From Adiantum capillus-veneris (Eukaryota; Streptophyta; Polypodiopsida; Polypodiales; Pteridaceae), in assembly GCA_014529385.2 (NCBI GenBank), contig CM043942.1:64327184-64391183 (forward strand): a stretch of 64,000 nucleotides of DNA. The letters run 5' to 3'. The notes beneath the pieces are model-generated. The model made no database searches, was not told where the DNA came from, and saw nothing but the letters and a program-made list of their open reading frames with translations. Below are positions 32,550 through 44,484 of the stretch, piece after piece. The first letter of the stretch is position 1. Every line of letters begins with the position of its first letter. Position numbers and translations under genes: made by a program.

Positions 32550-33720
32550 TAGTGCAACATTGTAAGCATTGAAAAGGTTCATATTATCCTTAAGCTACGT
32601 TCTTTCCATCCATCTAGAATCTTTAAAAGAATAATTCTTAAACTTAATAAGATATCGTCAGATAATCTTGCCATTTCTTAATACCTTGTCTTCATGTCAT
32701 AGGATGGACTCAGGTTGAAGTACTTCTTCTTGCTCTTCGGTTTTTGGAGGGTCTGCAACTATTGCTTCTTTTGATGGCGCTCTTTTGTAAGGCTTATGTA
32801 GCTTCTCATGAAAACATTGTGCATGAGCCAATGGTTGGGCAACTTCAATTGATAAGCCATCTCATTGACTGGCGTAAGAATTTTAAGGACCATAGTATCT
32901 TTTTTCTAGTTTAGCATCATACTCTTGGTGGTCCGTAGGACTCTTGTTCATAGTATGCCTTAGATGAGCCTTGAGAAACTTTAGGAAGACCCAATCATTT
33001 TCCTTAAAGGCTAAGGATCTTTTGTTCTTATTAGCAGCAGCCCTTTTTGCCTTTCTTGTGAGATGGATATAACCCCTTTAATCTTTGGAAAAGATTCTTG
33101 TAGGTCTCGGCTATATTCATCAGCAGAGCGAAGATCTTACCATGTACTTGAATTATTAAGGGACTTTTGGATCTTCCCTCTTTAACCCTGAAAGGTGCTT
33201 TCCCCATAGAAGTATGTACAATGTCATTGTACGCATACTTCATAAGAGGTAGGTACTTCTATCATCGAGAACATTGATCTACTTCCATGACGTAGGCTTT
33301 TAGTAGATTCAAGAATCATTAGATTAGTTATTTCACTTTGGTCACCCGTTTGTGGATGATAGGCCAAAAGAGAAATTTAATCTACTTCTTACATTCCAAA
33401 AGAGACCCTTCTAGAAATTATTGGTCATTTTAGGATCTTTGTCCGACACTATGGATGGTGGAAATCCATGATGCTTGAAAATTTGAGATCTGAAGAGGGT
33501 TGCCATTTGATGTGCCGTAATAGTCTTTTTTACAGGCATAGAGTGTGTTTTCTTGTTAAGCCTGTCAACTAAAACAATCCAAGTTTCTTCCCTCGATCAA
33601 TTTTCAACTTTTGGTATACCACGCATTTTGAAACATACTCTTATATGTTTACTTTCCATGGTAGACCAACAAAAATACATTTCTCTTCCTCAAAGAGTAG
33701 ACTATGGAGTCCCTCTTTGC
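32550..33720 (-). pseudogene. Chromovirus integrase C-terminal part and chromodomain-like tail
   Basis: Reverse-strand remnants include the integrase end (HTSMGKAPFRVKEGRSKSP at 33240-33150) and the GPY-region equivalent (ENDWVFLKFLKAHLRHTM near 32990). A chromodomain-like tail around 32720-32575 has PESIL, NGKII-x-RYLIKFKNYSFKDSRWME, matching the pattern YLVKWKGY...TWE of chromoviral integrases, which direct integration by binding chromatin. The catalytic core upstream is badly shifted, and stops occur throughout. Confidence 0.7.
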
Positions 33721-33948
33721 CCCATAGAAGGAGAAGTATGGGATTCATACATGACTTTCGTATTGTATGGGTGATTAACACATAGCCTATTTCCGTTTGG
33801 AAGATAACCATCCTTCAAGGTGAATGGTTATTGTTTCTCCCTATTGCAAAGGCTGTAATTACCTACTTAAAGTCTTGGTCTGTAGCATACTCATCCATCA
33901 TAAAAGATAGATCATTGTGAGGTGCTATAGACACCACATTTACCTTGG

Positions 33949-35042
33949 TCATTGTGAAAGTACATCGACCACTTGATTGTGCCTACCAACAATGTGAGCA
34001 ATATGAAATTTAAATTGAAAAAGAAAAAATTTCCACCTCATTTGTTTGTCGGAGATCTTGGTTTGCGTCATCAAGTTCTTGAGGCTTTGTGATCCATTCG
34101 TAGGATGAATGGAGCCCCCAAGAGATAGTGTTTCCATGTGTTTAGGACATATAGAATAGCTAGTAGCTCTTTTTCGTATTTTCCCAATACTCACTTATCG
34201 AAGTTGAGTCTTTGACTCTCATATGCTATGGTATGCCCTTCTTGAAGCAAAATAGCTCCAAGGCAATTACCACAAGCATCACATTGTACCTCAAATGTCT
34301 TTGAGAGATCTAATAGTGTGAGCACATATTGAGAGATAAGATTCTCCTTAAGCTTCTCAAAAGCTTCTTGCACTTTCGTAGTCCATGAATACTTAATGTT
34401 TCTTTTTGTTAAGTCATGTAATGGGCCTGCTATTAACGAGAATTTTTTTCTATGATGCATCTATAGTATGCACACATACCTATGAAGCTTCATACCTCAT
34501 GTAGATTCATTGTATTAGGCCATCCTTTTATTATCTCTAGCTTTGTTGGATCCATACGGGTGCCATCTTTAGAGATAATGTGACCTAAATATGGAGTCTC
34601 TTGTAGGAAAAATTCACTTTTCTTTTGATTAATGAAAACAACTTGAAAGATTCCTTGGAGGTGTTGCTTGTACTCCTCATGAGAATTTGAATGGCCTGAA
34701 TTTTTTTGTCCATCATGAGTTTGAATGCGTCTGGAATATTTGTCAGGTCAAAACTTGTAACTTATCAAATAGATCTTCTACCCGCGGCACAGGAAATCTA
34801 TTTTTGATAGTGATCTTATTTAGTGCTCTATAGTCGATACACATGTGATATGTGTCATCTTTCTTTTGCACTAAAAGCAATGGTGAACAAAATGGAGAGA
34901 AGCTAGACCTCACCATCCCTTTTTTTTTCACCAATTCATGCCCTTGCCTCATGAATTCCTCTTGTTGATCTTGTGAAAACTCGATAAGGAGGCTTGTTAG
35001 GCGTTGAGCTTCTTGGTAAGAGATCAATTGCATGGTCATCAT
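33949..35042 (-). pseudogene. Chromovirus RT and RNase H, catalytic segment deleted
   Basis: The RT start ([42 protein letters not shown], 34935-34760) is followed after a jump by TNIPDAFKLMMDK. A second jump leads to LGHIISKDGTRMDP and AYYR. The stretch that should contain YxDD is absent. RNase H is split over 34460-34191 (VQCDACGNCLGAILLQEGHTIAYESQRLN) and 34194-33949 (TDHKAL-like region altered; FKFHIAHIVGRHNQVVDVLS). The segment has at least two in-domain deletions plus stops and cannot encode an active RT. Confidence 0.85.
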
Positions 35043-35307
35043 CCCTCATTTTAGAGATAGCTCACTAGTGATGTCATCAATGAAAACATCTTGGGATCTA
35101 TTTAGGAAATTAGACAACTCTAATTCTTCTTGATTCCCTTTATTGCAAGGATATGGTGTTCCCCAACTCATTAGCATCTATGTACATGCTCTTTTCCCTG
35201 TAGATGAAGTAGATTCTCCTTTCAAGGAAATTCATGTTGGAAGCCATGCGGTTAAAACATGGTGCCCCAACGATAACATTCTCATGTTTGAGAGGGGAGA
35301 TGAAGAA

Positions 35308-35658
35308 TTATTTTTTGTCCACATAGTTTTGGACATGAAGCCTTAATTTTCCAATCAAGGAAGTAACTGAGACGTCTTGTCCCTTGATAGCTCCATTGGC
35401 TTTCAATGCATCTCCCATCTCTTGGGCTTGTATGCCTAGTTTAGTGGTCAACTCCATGGATATGAAGTTATGAGTTAAACCAAGGTCAACAAAAATAAAG
35501 GAATCATGCTCTTCCATCTTTCCCCAAGCATAGGAAAGGAGAAATCCTTGGCAATGACCATCCTCTTTTGGAGCTTCAAACATAGAGGCTCTAGGAGTCT
35601 CATTGCCCGGGCAATTCTCTTGGGGCAAGGACGATAACCATGGCCTTGCTCCCCACAC
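35308..35658 (-). pseudogene. Chromovirus protease
   Basis: The core reads SFIFVDLGLTHNFISMELTTKLGI. Related chromoviruses have D-S-G-A-T-H-N-F at this place; here the triplet reads D-L-G, so the catalytic Ser is lost. The segment overlaps the gag zinc-knuckle region in another frame, as expected after a frameshift, and ends at a stop at 35308 before RT. Confidence 0.75.
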
Positions 35659-37215
35659 TTAAAACATTTGTGGTCCTTACAAAAATCTTCTAGCTCTTTA
35701 GGAGAGAGTTTATATTTACCTTTGTAAACTCCCTTCTCCTTCGACAGATGGTTGTTGTTGTTGTTGGAATGACCTTGGTAAGAATTTTGGGCATTGGATT
35801 TTCCCTTAGCATCACTTTTGTGTTTATTTTCCATGGGTTTGACATTCCATCTAGCCCCTTGTTGGAAATTGATGCGCAAAGCAACCATGGTGTGGTGGAT
35901 TACTTCAATGATAGAACCAGGCCATTGAGAATTGCCATACTCGGCCTTATACTTGGGTAATCCCACATAGAATTGTTGCTTTTTCTCGGCGAAGTCTTTC
36001 TTTTGAAAGACAATAGCCTTGAGATATAAATCCCAAAACTTGTCCACATATTTGTGGATAGACTCATGAGAGAGAAGCCTCAAACTCCACCATTCGGTGA
36101 GCACTTTGTCCTTTGCATCGCTCTCAAGGAATTGCTTCATGATGGAAACTCGTAGAGTTTTCCATATCTTTGGGGCTTTGCCATTGCCATGAAGGCTAGC
36201 CCTTCATTGACAAACTGACTTTTGGAAGTGCATAGCTACATGGTGTAGATTGGAGGACTCCGTGAAGCCCTCATCTCCAAAGGCCACATCAAATTGTTCC
36301 CAGGGGGTTCACTATATTTAAGACCACTATATCACGTGCGTTCAAGCCCATTTTCTAAAATCCCTATTCTGTGAATTTTCTAGGAAATATAACGAACCCT
36401 TTTCTTTTAAATTTTGTAAATTTTTTTGAGATATGTAAAAAACATATCCTTGTGTAAATTTATTTCTATAAGTTTTAAGGGATTCAAATACCCTTCTGTG
36501 GAACTCATGTGATAGGTCACATACTATGTAAGGTGAAGCCCTCGGGAAATTGTTGGATGAAGGCCAATACTTTGTCGGTAGCACCAAATATGCCATGGCC
36601 CATCATAGGTGACAAAAGAGATACTCTTCCCTCCCTCTTTGAAATTCTTTAGCTTTTGTGACCTTCGCGTGGTAAGATTTGCAATGTCCTCCCCTCTTGT
36701 ATTCTCTAGGAGAATAGCCATAGCTTTCATCGGTAGAGGAGGAAGTTGAAGAAGAAGGAGAAGAGGGTGATCTCTTTCTTGCCCTTTTCTTCCTTTTTTT
36801 CCTCTCTTCCCTTTTGGAGTGACGAGGAGAAGGACTATGGGTTAACCGTTTCCTCTTGGGAGGAGTTGGCGATCGACTAGACCGCCATCTTCATGGAGCC
36901 ACATCTTTTGAGGAAATTAGGGAGTCATTACTTTCTCATTCATTGGATTCCTCCTCTCATATGGGAGAGTGTCTTTTTTTGGGGGTCTCACCAAGAGGCC
37001 TCCTAAGCTCTCTCTCCTCTTTAAGAGGAAAGGAAATTACATAAGCACGAAGTTGTTGAGTCACCTTCGGCTTGCAAAGAGGGGTTTCCCATAGCTTGTT
37101 GCAACCTAGTAACAAGGTAATTAACAAACATGGGGGCATCATCATTAAAACCTTCATGTGCAAAATCAAAGTTATCAATGTTCATTCTACTCTCTTGGTT
37201 ATTGCCAGCCATGTT
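35475..37215 (-). pseudogene. Chromovirus gag
   Basis: Gag starts near 37212 (MAGNNQESRMNIDNFDF). It continues through a Ser-rich, basic segment (about 36800-36620) and reaches the capsid-like part at 36140-35900 (LTEWWSLRLLSHESIHKYVDKFWDLYL, FYVGLPKYK). A Lys/Asn-rich linker and a CCHC knuckle, CFKCGEQGHGYRPC, follow at about 35665-35625. The middle (36600-36300) contains a low-similarity AT-rich stretch with stops that may be an insertion. Gag packages the element RNA; this copy is broken by several stops. Confidence 0.8.
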
Positions 37216-37614
37216 AATTAAACTTAGGTGTTTCCTTAGTGTATGCTTTGTCAATTCAAAACCTTAGTTGCTACCTCCTCATAGCCTTTGAAAATAGGCA
37301 CTTAAGTATCTACATCCATGGATCCATTTGGTTAATTATAGAGAGTAGTGGAGTGAGTCTAACATAGCAAAGTTGCCGAGGGATAGCTCCGTTTGGACTT
37401 CTTATGGCTCAATAATGGTAAATCCGTAGGCAAGTCTAAAAAGAATCCATTATTAAGACCAAATCTCCCGAGGTGTGCACCATATTCCACATAGTGGGCT
37501 CAACAAAATCGATAATAGATCCCAGTTCCACTTACCCTAATATAATTAACAAAATCAACCATTAATAGGCTACTTAAGGACCTCTCTTCTTAAGCAAGAA
37601 AAGAGAAACCAAAT

Positions 37615-37626
37615 GCTCTCATACCA
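37615..37626 (-). other. Chromovirus primer binding site
   Basis: Just inside the 5' LTR the reverse strand reads TGGTATGAGAGC. This is 11 of 12 identical to the usual initiator-methionine tRNA site TGGTATCAGAGC and one base from the LTR end. Confidence 0.8.
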
Positions 37627-37627
37627 A

Positions 37628-39531
37628 TGTAATGGAAATGGCCTATGAACTCTGAGAGTAGCGAAATTAGGAAATTAGGTGAAGCACTTTTGTGAGATTA
37701 CTTTCTGAGCATAGCGGGTGAACTTAATTCATGGTAGCAACATAAACATGGTACTTAGTTAACTTGGCATGAACAATACTTTTGCAAGAGAGAGAGTTTA
37801 GAGAACATAAGAATAGTTGAGGACCGGATTCATATGGAGCCGGTCCCCCCTCCAATAGGCATTTGTATTATAATTTCTCCCATCAACAGAGACTTGGTAC
37901 AATACAATCTTTGTGTTCCTTGTGACCTAGATGATGCACTGAAGACGCAAAGCTTCATGCATCACAAGCATAACATAAACTTTCTAGAAATTATTAACTA
38001 TCCCAATCCTCAGTCCCAAGGCCTCAAACACCTTTGAAGGTGGAGAGAGCTAGCGGGGAATGAGGATAGGGAAGAGGAAGAATAAACATTCTATAGGAGA
38101 AAGAAATAGTTCCTCACTTATCATCAATCTTCTTGCTAGCATACATAATAGCATAGTAATGAAGATGGAGAAGATGGAAAGCTGAAGCATTGAAGCATGG
38201 CTCTTTCTTGGATTTGCATTCCATAGCCAAGAGTGTTGGTGTAGGCTCTTACTTCTCACAAGCTTGGAGAAGGAGGTGGAGTTCCTCAACTTTCACCAAG
38301 TGAGAATTGATCCACAAAATCAGTGTGGGTGTGGTGTATATCCCCCTAGCACCCCCCTTGATTGCTTGGGGCGAGTTGCAACTTTTCCACATGTTGCAAG
38401 CTCATTGAACCGCTCTCCCCCTTGCCAATCACATGAAACATGGGTAGTCTTTTGACAAGTATCCTCCTTACCCCTTAGAGAGAGAGAGCTTGAAAATATC
38501 TAGATATTTGTTGGATGGAACTAGAATCTCATTGGACCCCTCTTTAGCCCAACCAATAGCATTCAAGCACACCATGTGGTTAAGCTTAGTGAGAGTCTGA
38601 CATGTGTCCCATGGGCCCTTTTAGAAAAGGGGTGCCCCTTGGGTGAGTGGAAGGTTAGGTCAAAGATTCCTCTATGTTTGAGACTTTTATGCATAGGAAG
38701 CTTCTCAAGCAACTTCCTCACTAAGTGTGTGGGGTCTCTTATTTGACTCAAGCATCTTACCCCCCATGCATAGGAAGCTTCACAAGAAACTTCCTCATTA
38801 AATGTGTGTAGGGTCTCTTTTTGACTCAAGCATATAACTCCCCATGCATACGAAGATTCTCAAGCAACTTCCTCGTTAAGTGTGTAGGGTCTCTTTTTGA
38901 CTCAAGCATCTTACCCCCCATGCATAGGAAGCTTCTCAAGAAACTTCCTGATTAAGTATGAAAAGTACCTCAAGTACCTTAGTCATCAAGCATGACAAGC
39001 ACCTTAGGTGTAGTTCCCAGCTCAAACTCAGCCCTAGCTTGCCTAAGGTCAAAGGCAAGTTTAGGTCGGGTTCCCACCTCAAGCATAGCTTGCTTAAGGT
39101 CAAAAGCAAGTTTAGGTCAGGTTCCCACCTCAAGCTCAGCCCTAGCTTGCTTAAGGTCAAAGGACTTTTAACACTAACCATTGGAGGTGTTTAATGAAGC
39201 TAACCCTAAGGTCTTTTAAGTTCGACTAGATGCACATTTCTCTTTGATAGACTACCTCCTGTTGGACCCCTATTGTGATGTAACCATCTCTCCTCTTGGT
39301 CCCCTGCTGAGGTAAGTCTAGAAGCACTTATTGCACACTGCTCTTTGATAGACCATCTCCTTTTGGACCCCTATTGAGATACAACCATCTCTCTTTTTGG
39401 TCCCATGTTGAGATAGGTCTAGAAGCACATGTCTCTATTCTAGTTGTTGTTATCGTTTATTCTCCCACATTCAATGATCGGTTTAATAGAAGAAAATCAT
39501 CTGGTAAAGTTAGATATTATATTTTATGACA
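37628..39531 (-). repeat. 5' LTR of the chromovirus (by coding orientation)
   Basis: The LTR is about 1.90 kb and pairs with 30265-32188. The four 76-78-bp units start 'atgcata' at 38689, 38766, 38844 and 38920, and the other two arrays are also present. The two LTRs differ by scattered substitutions and a few small indels, for example near 31070/38420, which implies an old insertion. Confidence 0.92.
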
Positions 39532-40261
39532 GTTCCACCTCCTCAAGACTCATCATAACAAAGTTATTGTTATAGCAATCCCTAAATAGATAGTTGGTAG
39601 ATCTACTGAACCCTTGTCTTTGATTTTGAAGATATAGATGATCTTTATGGGTGTTAACTATCGTGATTTGGCATGAGAAGTCCATAGAAGATCTTTGACG
39701 TTTCTATCCTCCCAACAGTAGACTCCGATCCTAGGATTATCCGTGCTAAGCCATTTCAAAGGCTTCAAATCAACTTGATCGTATCCCTTGAATTCTAAAG
39801 TCGGTGGTTCTTCTTTTGCTGCCATATCCGGGATTATGGTATTTAATTCTAACCCCCATTTTTCTATCACATCGAGGTTTTCAACTTGTAAATACTGAGT
39901 CTCATTTTTATCCATATACACATTTCCTTGTTTGTTTGCCCTGATTTCCTCTTCAAACTCTATGTCATGGTCATCAATGCGAATGGCATACTCTTCATTA
40001 GGATCCAGGTAAACCTGAGCTCCAATGGTGATTAGTCCTATAAAAGGTGAGTATGTGCTTATACCGCATTGTCATTCGAGTTTCTAAATGAGTTGAATAG
40101 GAAGACATTTCAGATGTTGATTCTGAAAAAGTGTCTAAGACTTCTTCAAAGATAGTTTCCAAGTGATCACCTTGATTCACACTCTCTTCGGTGGATACTC
40201 TACTAGCGGTCTCTCCAAATATGCCTTGGTTTGCTAGTATACGACCAGATCTAAGGTTCAT
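39532..40261 (-). pseudogene. Gypsy-like reverse-strand frame, probably the 5' part of gypsy-1
   Basis: The reverse frame starts MNLRSGRILANQGIFGE at 40261, with acidic Ser/Glu-rich continuation. A second open segment reads QVYLDPNEEYAIRIDDHDIEFEEE (40020-39950) and runs to a stop at 39658 (VEKW-like VIEKWGLELNTIIPD). NLRSGR-type starts are common in plant gypsy gag proteins. It lies directly beyond the chromovirus inserted in gypsy-1 and has the same strand, so it is read as gypsy-1 sequence upstream of gag. No catalytic domain is visible. Confidence 0.5.
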
Positions 40262-42120
40262 ATAGACTTGTGAAGCCTTTGATAGAGTACTTACTGCTGC
40301 ATTGACTTGTTATCAGCTTCTTCCACTTGACTTGATTGCAACTTTTGTCAAGCTTTCAATTCCTTGTCTGCAACCTGATTCTTCTATCAGTTTTAATCAA
40401 GTTAGCTAGTCTTTTACAAAGACTGTACAATTTTTTCTAATTATTGTGACTGGTCTATGTGTATCTCTTCAAATTGAGCTAAGTAAGTCAGCATTTGAGA
40501 CTTTCAAATTCTACTTTTGCAAAAAGCCAAAGGACTAATCTGCAACCTGCAATCTGAGTGAACTAGTACTAATTTGGATCCAATTGAACCCAAAATTGCT
40601 CGGTGGCCTTGTATTATGTTGGTCTAACACTATACAAGCTCAAAAGTCCAAAATGGTGTCTCTATGTATCAGAAGTAAATACTTGTGATTATTTACTTTT
40701 CTTAAATTTTTACACTTTCTGGCTTGATTTTCCAAGTAGTCAACTTTTTAAGGTCTCTGGACAAGTTTCACTTAGTTTGATTAAAATTTGTTCAAGTTAT
40801 CAATTGTTTCGTGTCCGCGGTTAGTGATTATGATTACAATGAGGTGCACACAGGGTGCATGACAATTGGTAAAATGCCTTAAGAAGGTATTGGAAATTAG
40901 GGGGATAGATAGAATCGGAGAGGAAGTTCACCTAGTGACACCGGTGGATGAAGCGTCAATGTGAGAGAGTGACGGTTGATGGTGACGTTGCCTCGATTTG
41001 AAGACTTCAAGGTCCTCTTGCTGAAAATCCTTCATTTGCAGAGATAAATCATATCCAATTTTCTATTTTTTTTGTAATTTTCATGATGGTGAAGAGGGAA
41101 TGTGAATATGGGAGTATGTGTAGAGATATATGAGAGTATGTGAGTGTATCATGGCAGAATTTTTTTTGTAAAATCACCCTTGACTCCAAAAATTCTGAAA
41201 CTATTATGAGAAATACTTCAGCTTATGAGCTACATTTTCTCTTTTGGACATATCCTCATATTTGGAGCAGAAGAGGGTGCCAAAATTCGAGAAAAAAGTT
41301 ATCCTTGCAGCACCTCATAAGGCTTGAAGTGGGCCACTATTTGATTCTTTTTCCTTTGTATCTTCCAAGTAAGCCCCCCATACATCAACCATGACCTAAT
41401 TTTGCCAAGGAGCTTGCACACATGTATGGTATAGGATAAGTATCAAATATGATATATATTTGTGGGTCAAGAAGATAGGTTAGCTAGTCATGGATCTTAT
41501 GAAGAAATGGACACATGGGATGCATGGTGGCAACTAAAATATATATGTGAAAAAATAAAAGGAGGAAAATCATGAGGAAAGGGACCCTCAATTACTCTCT
41601 AGTTTGAGTAATTTATGGAATTTACTTGAAGATGAAACCTATATACTTGTGAATATTTATCTGAGAGGAATGGAAAAATATGACGGAGCCAATAAGATGA
41701 TTGGTGAATTTTTACAATGAAGTCACACAAAGTTTTTTCAAGGCTTGTGTGAGTAGAGCTTAAGGGATAGAATGATAGTAAAACGTGTATAAGGAATGAC
41801 ACGCAATGGAAGCTAGCATATTTAGGCTTGATAATGCACATCTAGGAATATATATTTACATAAATACAAAAAACTTGAAAAAAAACCTTTATACTTATTT
41901 CCTTTATTTGATGGATAATATTTACATGTAAAGAGGACCATAATATTATAAATTCATTTTTTTGTCTCCTAGCCCAATGACTCGCTCAATGAGTTAATAA
42001 AAAAATGTGATAAAAAACCTAATCGCACACACGCTATTTACAATGGAAAGCGAGCCTATCATTGTGGTAGGGTGTTTTTGTGGGGTGAAGTGACTTCTTA
42101 AAAGATTTTATGAGAGCCGA
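40262..42120. other. Non-coding interval
   Basis: I see no gene, TIR or LTR pair. The sequence is AT-rich with short open frames on both strands that match nothing I recognise. It may include the unrecognised LTR of gypsy-1 or the missing 3' part of the next gypsy element. Confidence 0.5.
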
Positions 42121-43140
42121 AAAAACGGCTATCACTGACAATTGTGACAGCTTTTACACCAATGCTGGACATCCACATGCAGGCTTGGCCACACATACTC
42201 CTCAAGCAAAATATTATTCACAGTTAACTCATGATACCACATGCTTCTTTATGCGAACCTTTTAGAATGGCTAGAATTTCCTCAATAGTTGGTACTCTTT
42301 TGCACACTTGATCCTTCCCTCTTTGATAGAGAGGGCCTTCTAGGAAGAGATAGACACTTGCCTTCTTCATGAGCCTCCTCTTTTGAGCTTTTCTGAAGTC
42401 TTGTGGAAACTCACCCTCCAAAATGTAGACAATAATGGGAGCTAGTGACTCCAATCCCTGGTATCTTGGTTGCTTGACAGCTGCTACCACCATGATGACT
42501 TGCACTTCTTTCTCGACACATGTAACTGCTTGTTGTGCAAGTAAATTAGCATCTTCATTTTGTTTCCTAGGAATATGATATAGTTGCACTTCTTCAAACT
42601 AATTAATATAAACAACCTACGAATGTCATGAAATTTTGTCCTTAGGATTTCATTCTTGCATGCCCAAATGCCTAAAATCTACTTCACAATGAGAAGTGCA
42701 TCCCCCTTTACCATGACTCGTTGTATACCTTGGCCAATGCACATCTTTAAGCCATGAAGTAGTGTGTCGTATTCTGCTTCATTGTTGCTAGTTGAACCTG
42801 GTTGATTGACCTTCTCTTTCATGAACACCTCTCCACTTGGGTTGAGCAACACCAGCCCTCCCCCTGCTTTTTCTGTGGCTTGTCCATCAAAAAACAAGGT
42901 AGAAGCATTAGGAATACTTTTTGGTGGTGGCAATGGTAGGGTCTTTACTTCAAGCACCTTAATCTCCTTCTCATGTACCCTATAATTGAGAATCCCTGCC
43001 AACTGTGTACGCACACTATCTTCTACCTTGAAAGAGTATTGGAACTCTTGCAACTCCATAATCCACTTTGAGATCCTAGTACTAAGATTCATTTGAGATG
43101 ACACCCAAGGAACAAATTTTCTGCAGTGAGAATTACACAA
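42121..43140 (-). pseudogene. gypsy-3 additional RNase H and integrase zinc finger
   Basis: After the end of the RT-linked RNase H (STRISKWIMELQEFQYSFKVE) the frame enters an RVT_3-type RNase H: LFFDGQATEKAGGGLVLLNP, NNEAEYDTLLHGLKM, VKGDALLIVK. This is followed after a break by HIPRKQNEDANLLAQQA. Asp, Glu and Asp of the active site are visible. The integrase N-terminal finger follows (ILKGSHKEACGIM...VWPSLHVDVQHWCKSCHNC), with a stop and shift near 42225. The sequence then ends; no integrase core is found. Confidence 0.85.
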
Positions 43141-44484
43141 GGTTTTGGTAGCAAGTAGGATCTAAACTTACTCACCGCAAACATGAGAGAAAGCATCATG
43201 AGTTCTACCTTCATATAGCCTCTCTCCAAAGCATTCATGACCCTACTAGCAAAGTTAATGGGTTGCATCCTTGTACTATGGGGATCTTGTTGTAATGAAA
43301 CTGCACCAAGTGTTTCCTTCCCAACACTAGAGCTAACAAAGAATGTCTAATCCCAACAAGGAGGAATGAGTGTTGGTAGCTCTGACAAAATGACTTTAAT
43401 GTTACAAAAGTACTCTTCAAGCTCATCAAACAATGAAAATTCAGCTTATTGTGTCAATATTTGCAAGGGGTGAAGTAGCTCCAAAGTTAAGTGAATGAAG
43501 CGTGACATATAATTCACCTTTTGAATGAATGGGATGACCTCTTTGAGATTCTTGGATGATGGGAGCTCAATAAGAGCCTTTGACTTTGAAGGATCCACTT
43601 TCATGCCTTTATAGGAAACCTTGTGACCGAGCAAGATCACTTCATTGTCACCTATGTGACATTTGTCGGGATTGAGCTGATCTCCCATGTTGTAAAGTTT
43701 TTTCAAACCTTCTTATACCTTTTGTAAGTGCAATTATTCTCGGAAATAAATGCCAAAATCATCTATAAAAACCCTAATGGACTCTCCAAAGAATGCTTGA
43801 GACACCATGTTCATGAAGCATTGGAAAGTTGCAGGAGCATTTGTCAAGCCAAATGGCATGACTCTGAAAGCACAACAACCCCAAGAGGAATGATGAAGGT
43901 TGTTTTTAATTGATCCTCCAATGTGATACCTATCTAAAAGTAACCCGAGTAGCCATCACACACAGTGTACTTCTCATGACCAGCTACCTCATTTAGTATC
44001 TCATCCTAAAATGGGAGGGAAAAGTGATCTCTTTTTGTTGCCTCATTCAGTGGACGGTAATCCAAACACACCCTCCACTTGCTGTTTTTCTTGGGAGTGA
44101 CAACAACGGGAGAGACCCACTGTGAATTCCCACTAGATAAATGAAAGTTGGTGCTAGAATCTTTCTTACCTCCTTGAGTAAAGCCTGCTCCTTGATGACT
44201 CCTAGCCTTCATAGCTTTTGAGCCTTAGGTGTGGCCTGTGGCTTCAGCTCGATCTTGTGTTGAACATCATCTACTTTATGCACATCGGTGTAGACTTTAG
44301 CAAAAAGCTTAGGGAACTTTCTTAGCACACATTTGATATACTCTCTTTCATCCTTTGTAAGTGTGTAACACAACATACCTTCTAACATTCTTTCATCTTC
44401 CACATTTTGGTTCTCTTGAGGACTTACCTCCTCCATGCCTGGGCAAGAGGTTTCTTGGTTGCTTGGCTTAAACCTTACCCCCAT
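43141..44484 (-). pseudogene. gypsy-3 reverse transcriptase
   Basis: RT parts are spread over several frames: KIELKPQATPKAQKL and WVSPVVVTPKKNSKWRVCLDYRPLNEATKRDHFSLPF (44290-44006), the palm region in shifted frames around 43990-43710, and the thumb NPDKCHIGDNEVILLGHKVSYKGMKVDPSK (43680-43590). RNase H remnants lie at 43429-43235. Stops and shifts make it non-functional. Confidence 0.82.

Larger units (their letters stand above)
30265..39531 (-). mobile_element. Reverse-strand Ty3/gypsy chromovirus with two 1.9-kb LTRs
   Basis: The LTRs at 30265-32188 and 37628-39531 share their whole length and the ends TGTAATGG...TTATGACA. On the reverse strand the order is LTR, primer site, gag, protease, RT, RNase H, integrase, chromodomain-like segment, polypurine tract, LTR. 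Flanking 5-mers are ATTCT (left) and GTTCC (right); they differ by two transitions and may be a decayed duplication. All coding domains carry stops or deletions, including loss of the RT catalytic segment. It separates two blocks that probably both belong to gypsy-1. Confidence 0.9.
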
